A DNA stretch of 64,000 bases from Geosiphon pyriformis (Eukaryota > Glomeromycota > Glomeromycetes > Archaeosporales > Geosiphonaceae). This document shows positions 58,256 to 64,000 of the stretch, in pieces (positions within the stretch are counted from its first letter, which is position 1; each line of letters opens with the position of its first letter). Under the pieces are notes generated by a model. That model was not told where the DNA came from, searched no databases, and saw nothing but the letters and a program-made list of their open reading frames with translations. Location: the NCBI GenBank assembly GCA_016748015.1, contig JAAOMT010000617.1, positions 227,925-291,924 of the forward strand, written 5' to 3'. Position numbers and translations under genes: made by a program.

Positions 58256-59385
58256 CTAGGTTTGGCAAATTCCCATTCGATATCCAAAGTAAGGACCATT
58301 ATGCGCAGTACTTTCCATATCCCAATGATTAGTGAGACCATTACAATTCTATGAAAAAAGTAATTTCCCTCTTATCAAATAATTTTTTTAAGATAATTTT
58401 ATAAAGAAAATACATTCACTTACCGATCCTGCGTTTAATTCAGTGGAACATAGATATACTTTCTCAATATCTGGACAGTCACAATCGATTGAAATCCAAA
58501 TTTCAGGCCTTGGATGAACCCATATAGAGGTGTAGTCACTTTTAGGCAACCGAGGTATATAGTCGTCCGTGTGAGTAATGCGATAGTAATTTAAGTTTTC
58601 CTCTTTTAATTTTTCAACCGTTAAAGCAAACTGAAAATCACCAATATGCGGTTGTCCAAAAGTGAAAACTTGATATTTAAAATAATTAATTTTCTGGGCC
58701 AGAAAAAATCCCGCCATTAATGCGTAGGCTAAATTTAAGAATGAAACTATTAAAATAAAGACCTTTGAATTGAAGAACTTGAAGCTAAGAATTCAATCTT
58801 ACCCCCTCCAATACTATGTCCAATAAAGTTTATTTTGTCTAATTTTTTTTTATATTTACTAAAATTATAAATATTTCTAAGAATGATTGTGACTAAAGGG
58901 TCATAAATAATTGAAAATTGTTTATAAAAAACCCTATCAACTTCTATATTGGGATAATTTCGTAGTCTACTCATAGAATAGGTTTTATCCAACCATTGCT
59001 TTTTTGTAAACTCGATTCCACTGAATGAAACCCAAGCTTCTAATTTACCAGAATGATTGGGTAATATATAAGTTTGACCTATAATATTTAAAAGAGATTT
59101 AGTTTTAATTTTTTTTTTCTAGAATGAAGAATAACATCTTAAAAAAAAGAAAATCAATGATAATTCACTATATATTCCCAGACTAATTTCTTCCATTTGG
59201 TTATGACAATAAGATATACTTGTCAATTCTGCTGCTTTATGAAAATAAAAAAATAGTCCAGGATTAGTTTTTGCTGACAAGAGAACTTTTATACTAGTTG
59301 ATTGAACTATAAAAAGAAATGCTAATATTAAAATAGTTTTATTAGTGAATATTGGGAAAAAGTATATTTTTTGACAAGAAAACAT
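58256..59385 (-). CDS. Secreted class 3 lipase
   Basis: Four minus-strand exons (59385-59169, 59078-58803, 58728-58424, 58348-58256) give 296 residues. The N-terminus (MFSCQKIYFFPIF.. to ~31) is a signal peptide or anchor. VSFSG (about residue 89) stands where most members have the oxyanion-loop FRG. The nucleophile elbow is GHSIGGAYA, split by intron 2, with catalytic Ser in GHS. The acid is in ITHTDDYIPRLP and the His in STAHNGPYFG near the C-terminus. These alpha/beta-hydrolases cleave triacylglycerol or related esters outside the cell. Exon 1 uses a GTGAAT donor chosen because it alone keeps frame and length. FSG in place of FRG is a notable variation. Copies of the last exon occur at 15.2 kb and, diverged, at 56.3 kb. 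Confidence 0.88.
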
Positions 59386-62042
59386 TTTCTTTAAAATTAA
59401 TAGTAATATTTTTAAGTTTTAATAATTCTTTTAAAGCCGAAATAATTATATATGTATATATATATAAATATTCTGGGAAACGCGAAAGGTAAGCTAAAAC
59501 TCATTTTTCAATGTATACAAAATCGGATAAACCTATTTTATATACTGTTAATTGTATATAAACAAAGTATCCTATAAAATTTAAACTGTTATTCGTAACC
59601 GGTTATTAATTGAAACACTATAGGTCAATTTTACAAAAAATTTTTACGGAATAATTTAATACACTCTTTTTTAAACTTTTTTTTTTCATTAATAAAACAA
59701 GTTAATACAAAGAAAATATATAAAAAATGTTTAAAAACTTGAATACAAAAATATTTTTTAAATTGTTAAAAACAGTAAAATTTCTTATTTAATGAATCAT
59801 AAGTGAGAAGAAAGTTTTCAAATTTATTTTTTTATTTATTTTTATAAAGAAAATTAAATGTGTATCCCTTCAACCAAAATCACATTTAATAAAATTATTT
59901 TACTTTGTACATTTTAAAATATATTCTTTTTTATAATTTTAAATTTTAATAATTAAAAAATTGAAATCTCATTCATAATTTATTTCGTAAAAAAAACTTT
60001 TTATATATTAAACAATTCTCTTTTACTACTCATTTTGCCTAAATCAAAATGAAATGGTTTTTTTTTGGTAAGATTAATAATAAACATATTATTTCCCGAA
60101 TTTATAGGCGAATAAAAATGGTCTAATTGAATTCGTAATATTCCCAAGGTATTTTACCACCACCAAAAAGCTATGATGAATTTCATTGATATGGCAAAAT
60201 CATCTGATTGATAATATTTATATCTGATAAAATAAAATGAATATAAACATAAAAAACAAAGATAATTCCGAATATTATTCTTTGGGATATTTATCAGAAA
60301 TCCTTCCACAATAAAATTTTTTTTATGGATCTAAAACAAGAAAATTCAATATCTCAAAAAGGAACAAGTTTATTACCTGATTCTTTATATTATCGATATC
60401 TTATTTTTCTCTTGCTAATCCTTAAAAGAATTCAAAAAAAAGAGAAATTCCTGAAAAATAAGACGTATCTCAAACTCAACAATTGGGTAAAGCTCTTTTA
60501 AAAATCAATCAAATCATTGAGCGTTTACAATTATATCTTAAAATACAACTAACTTCACTATGAAATGAACTTTTTTTTACGATTCAATTGATGACTAAAG
60601 AGATGGGGAGATCTTTTATGGCAATATTTCTAGTGGTCTTTGAAAGGTACCAGTAAAATTTAATTTTTTTCTAATTAATCTTATACGAAAACACACAGAA
60701 TCTTAAAGATTACAAAGACCCTTTTTGTAGAAATTTTACCAAAAAAAAAATGTCCTTATATGAATTCAGTACAAGTGGTATTCAAAGTGGAGGCATCTAA
60801 AACTGCTCGTATTAATAAGTCTTTGTTGCAGGATATAGAATACATTTTTCTCATTAATAGCATTATTTTCATTGGTTGGCAGAGGTATAACGAAAAAAAC
60901 TTTTAAATTTAACATTGGGAGTATCCGATGTACAGCATGTTTGAACTATATAATACTGAACAAAATAAATCTTTAGGATTGATCTCAAGAAAATAGAATA
61001 CTTACAGAAATAGTTAAGTCCCGGATTTTCCTTTATTTTCAATGAATTGGAAATATTTTGGTTTGAAATTTGTATTGAGTTATTGGGATTTTTATACTTA
61101 ATTCATATTATTCCATTAATATTATGATATTTGATTGTTTTTATTGCTATCTTGACCTTTTATGTAAACCTAATGTTTGTAGTTTTGAAAATTATAAATT
61201 CTTTCTCTCAATTCTAAAATAAAATTGAGCTTTAGAATCTTCTTAAGAAATCTCTCTTTTATTTATAATGCTAAATTTTTTAAAAAAAAATTATTTCAAA
61301 ACTAAGAATTATTATGTTTTAGGCAAAATATTGTTGATAATATTTTTTTTTATTTTAACTATATATATCTTATTTTTAGAAATAAATACACATTATCGCC
61401 TATAAATATTTTTAGGATTGCGTTATCCTAAAGTTTTAAAATATTTCAACTCATTCTAAAAAATTCTATCAACATAAAATGCAAATATTTTATAATTTAA
61501 TAATTGAAATTTTTTTATTAGTTATTCGAGCCTAAATTTATTCTTTCTTAATGCAAGAAGTTTGAGTTAAATGTTAGATTGCATAGGTTTATGAATATGG
61601 ATTTTCTAGCAAGAGAAATTGGTTTCAATTGATAAAACAATTTAATTTTAAGATTTTAAAAAATTTTTGATCTTGGCTTCGCAATTTATAATTTAAGTAT
61701 GTTTTAAAGTTTAACCGAAATTCATTTTCTCAAAGAAAATTTGTAATCTATCGTCTTAAGTTTTTGGGACTAAAAATTAATCGAGAATTCTTCTCTAATT
61801 GACACCATAAAGACTTTAGAATCTTTATTAAAACAAATAGGATTGGAAAAACTTGCAAAGAATTACTGTTTTCCCAATTTTGAATTAGCATTTTCTTGTA
61901 AAAATATCTCTATACCCAACACTCTTCGAAATTGAGTCGTTTAGCCCCATTAGCTCGTCTTTGGAGATTACATACCATATAATAGTTATAGAACTAGAAC
62001 CAAAAAGCACATTTGATATCACTTTTAGGGAGAATTTTTTAC
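59386..62042. other. Intergenic region with possible decayed coding segments
   Basis: No complete gene is supported. A 59-codon frame from 60326 and an open segment near 60745-60880 have ordinary composition but no family motif, and frames between them are broken. The lipase promoter should lie at 59386-59700. Confidence 0.4.
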
Positions 62043-63298
62043 TCATGCTAAGTAATCTTCTTCAAAGAACTTGACAATATTTTGTGTAGTCTCGCGATCT
62101 AACGAACAGTCTAGCAACTGTGGTTCTGTTGCGGCTGAGATATTGTAGATCGTCTGAAGTCCTTCTTGAAGAACATAACAATCTAAAAGATTTTTTAACG
62201 AAGCATTGAAAGTTTATTATAACAGTAACAAAATAACTTGCAAGCTGAAACTTTCGTTACCGTGTAGCTTGAGTTTTTCAGTACCGGCTGACATTTGCGA
62301 GACGAGATGAACCCATTTGTTTCTATTAGTCAAATTGGTTGTATCATTATCACTTTGTTTTTGCCACTTTTGGGAAATTAAAGCTCATGTTTGGATATTA
62401 CTATTCTCATTTGATTCGAAATTGTTCCTTTGAATGTATAAATTAAAATTTTCCTTACTTTTGCAAGATTTTCTTGAATGATCGGCTGTGTATCGGGGTG
62501 AAGTGCGTTGGAAACTTTTCCAGTAAAATTTATTATTTCTTGAGAATTATGGACAGGAATAGTTGTAATAGTTGTAGATGACGCGAGTAACCTAGAATTT
62601 ATTTAAAATACTGTATATTAAAACAATCCAAAAATGTTATTATTACATTTTTGACCTTCGCCAAGACTTGCCGTCCTTGAATTTCATACAAAGGCTGAGC
62701 ATTTCCCGATATTAGATATAGTAATAAGTAGACTTTAGAATATCGTTGATTTGAAAGTTGAATTCTTTAAAATAAAAATAGAAAAATATTAGCATCACAA
62801 TCCTTTATCCTTTAACTTTCTAATCAAAATCAAATTAAAAAAAAAAAAGATTTCATTTCAACGGTGAATATTCTGAACTTTACCTCTTAACACACTGACG
62901 AATTAGTTCTTGCTTCTGTCCATCTAAAGTTAATAACTCCCAATTTTTACTAGTGAGGCATAGAAAGGTAATATTGGATTTCGTGAAAGTAATATCCTAT
63001 TCAAATAGATTTACAAATTAGTATTCAAAAATGATTGAGAAACTTAATGCCCATAGAAAAAATACCCCGGGAGTCGCCTGTGTGCTTTCCACATCTAAAG
63101 AAAGCACACGAAATAATCGGTTTTAAGAAAAATCGGAAAGATGAGAAAATTTTTTTACCAGATCTTTAACTTGACAAAAAAATTATGGAAAATTTTCTCA
63201 CATCTAACACGCCATTCTTCTTTTTTCATATCCTCAGCGATACGTTTCCATTCATCAGCCAAATTCTTATTGAATAAAACAACTGGTTGTTGAGACAT
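62043..63298 (-). CDS. Unrecognised 230-residue protein
   Basis: Seven minus-strand exons (63298-63202, 63094-63066, 62996-62884, 62764-62690, 62591-62459, 62366-62261, 62182-62043) join in frame to 230 residues. I do not recognise the family. It begins MSQQPVVLFNKNLADEWKRI, is rich in charged and amphipathic helices (EDMKKEEWRVR, GQKQELIRQCVKRI, YSKVYLLLYLIS), and ends in an acidic helix (NIVKFFEEDYLA). There is no signal peptide or clear membrane helix, so a cytosolic or nuclear all-helical protein is likely. Exon 2 is only 29 nt. The donor of exon 4 (TTTGTATGA) was chosen to keep frame; an alternative donor at AAT-GTAATA does not. Confidence 0.6.
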
Positions 63299-63847
63299 GA
63301 AAACTAACAAAGAAAAAACTTTTAAATTTAATGAAAGAAAACCTCCAATTTAAAATTCAAGGCAAAATTGTGGAAGATGCATTATTTGATCAGGATCATT
63401 CTGCATAATTAGATCACATTTGCTTAGCTTGAGTTTTAGGTTGCTTCACCGGTTGAGAAATTGAAGATATATACATCCAGCTTCTAAGTAGTAAAGATTG
63501 TTCCCAAAATTATTTTTTAAAATTTTAATTTTAATTTCAATATTAATATTACAAGTACTATATTTCAAATAATAAAAATATATTTATGTTACATATTTTT
63601 AAATTTTCTAAAACAGATAAGAATTAAAAATAATATATATTTTTAAAATATTAATCTTTTATGAGTTCAATCTAAAGATCATGTAATTTAAAATATATAA
63701 TATGAGTGAATTATATCCATTAAAAGTTTTCTAAATGTAAAATTTCTAAGTTATGGAAGGTAAATAAGTTCTATTTCGAAAGTATTTGAAAAAATAAGAA
63801 AGTTTAGCATATCAAATTAAAGAATTAATCAATATAAAATTTAATAA
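63299..63847. other. AT-rich spacer between two minus-strand genes
   Basis: About 550 bp holding the promoter of the 230-residue gene and the 3' end of the gene entering from the right edge. No other feature was seen. Confidence 0.45.
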
Positions 63848-64000
63848 CTAACCTTTAGAAAAATCAATCATTTGCAAAGTTAAAACACGACTTGTATAAA
63901 CTGCTCCCGGATGGATGCTCGTTGTCGTTGGATCATTTTTTATCGATTCGTTCTTCGATATTTCTTTTACATATTCATCTGATTCTAAAAACTGTACTAC
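63848..64000 (-). CDS. 3' end of an unrecognised gene, cut by the window edge
   Basis: An open frame enters from the right edge on the minus strand for 50 codons and ends with SIHPGAVYTSRVLTLQMIDF, Ser-Lys-Gly and TAG at 63850-63848. The HP-x-A-x-YTSR pattern resembles C-terminal tails of expanded kinase or Sel1-containing families in AM fungi (recalled similarity, weak). An alternative is an intron beginning GTTAGT at 63852, with further exons downstream. Confidence 0.45.
   Translation of the reverse strand, partial: VVQFLESDEYVKEISKNESIKNDPTTTSIHPGAVYTSRVLTLQMIDFSKG

Overview
This window reads as nuclear DNA of an early-diverging filamentous fungus, most like an arbuscular-mycorrhizal (Glomeromycotina) genome. 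The reasons are very low GC, many short GT..AG introns (about 50-250 nt), and the gene types: a tricalbin, KU70 with a SAP tail, VMA12, PEX14, a cAMP-receptor-like GPCR, an F-box gene, and decayed MULE, Tc1 and AAA-ATPase-like/PD-(D/E)XK family members. All homology was judged by eye from conserved motifs. Exon models were built by hand from splice signals and reading-frame continuity.

Layout. 1-5.5 kb is an almost pure A+T isochore. 5.5-7.8 kb is a decayed MULE-type DNA transposon with terminal inverted repeats, flanked on both sides by copies of one AT-rich repeat. 9.3-11.8 kb is a GC-richer island holding a frameshifted AAA-ATPase-like/PD-(D/E)XK pseudogene on the minus strand. 12-17.5 kb is a graveyard: a retrotransposon 3' tail, one clear and one possible Tc1/mariner relic, and a broken copy of a lipase exon. 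18-29.8 kb is gene territory: alpha-carbonic anhydrase, GPCR, S1/P1 nuclease, PEX14-like. 30.2-35.6 kb is a second A+T isochore carrying inverted copies of the repeats seen in the first. 37.9-51.4 kb is the densest housekeeping block: VMA12-like, tricalbin, KU70 and, divergent from KU70, an unrecognised acidic protein. 51.4-54.2 kb is AT-rich and empty. 54.2-64 kb holds a short F-box gene with a broken tail, an orphan lipase tail, a full class 3 lipase, an unrecognised 230-residue protein, and the 3' end of a gene entering from the right edge.

The genes do not form one pathway. Two encode secreted hydrolases (S1/P1 nuclease, lipase) and one a secreted zinc enzyme (carbonic anhydrase). Others act at membranes: GPCR sensing, V-ATPase assembly in the ER, ER-plasma membrane tethering and lipid transfer by tricalbin, and peroxisome import by PEX14. 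KU70 is a nuclear DNA-end-joining factor.

No confident new biological system was found. The least ordinary material is a dispersed AT-rich repeat family with internal ~12-bp tandem units. Two copies flank the MULE and a third lies inverted about 28 kb away. Next come the duplicated lipase 3' exons and the unrecognised 493-residue protein sharing a promoter region with KU70.
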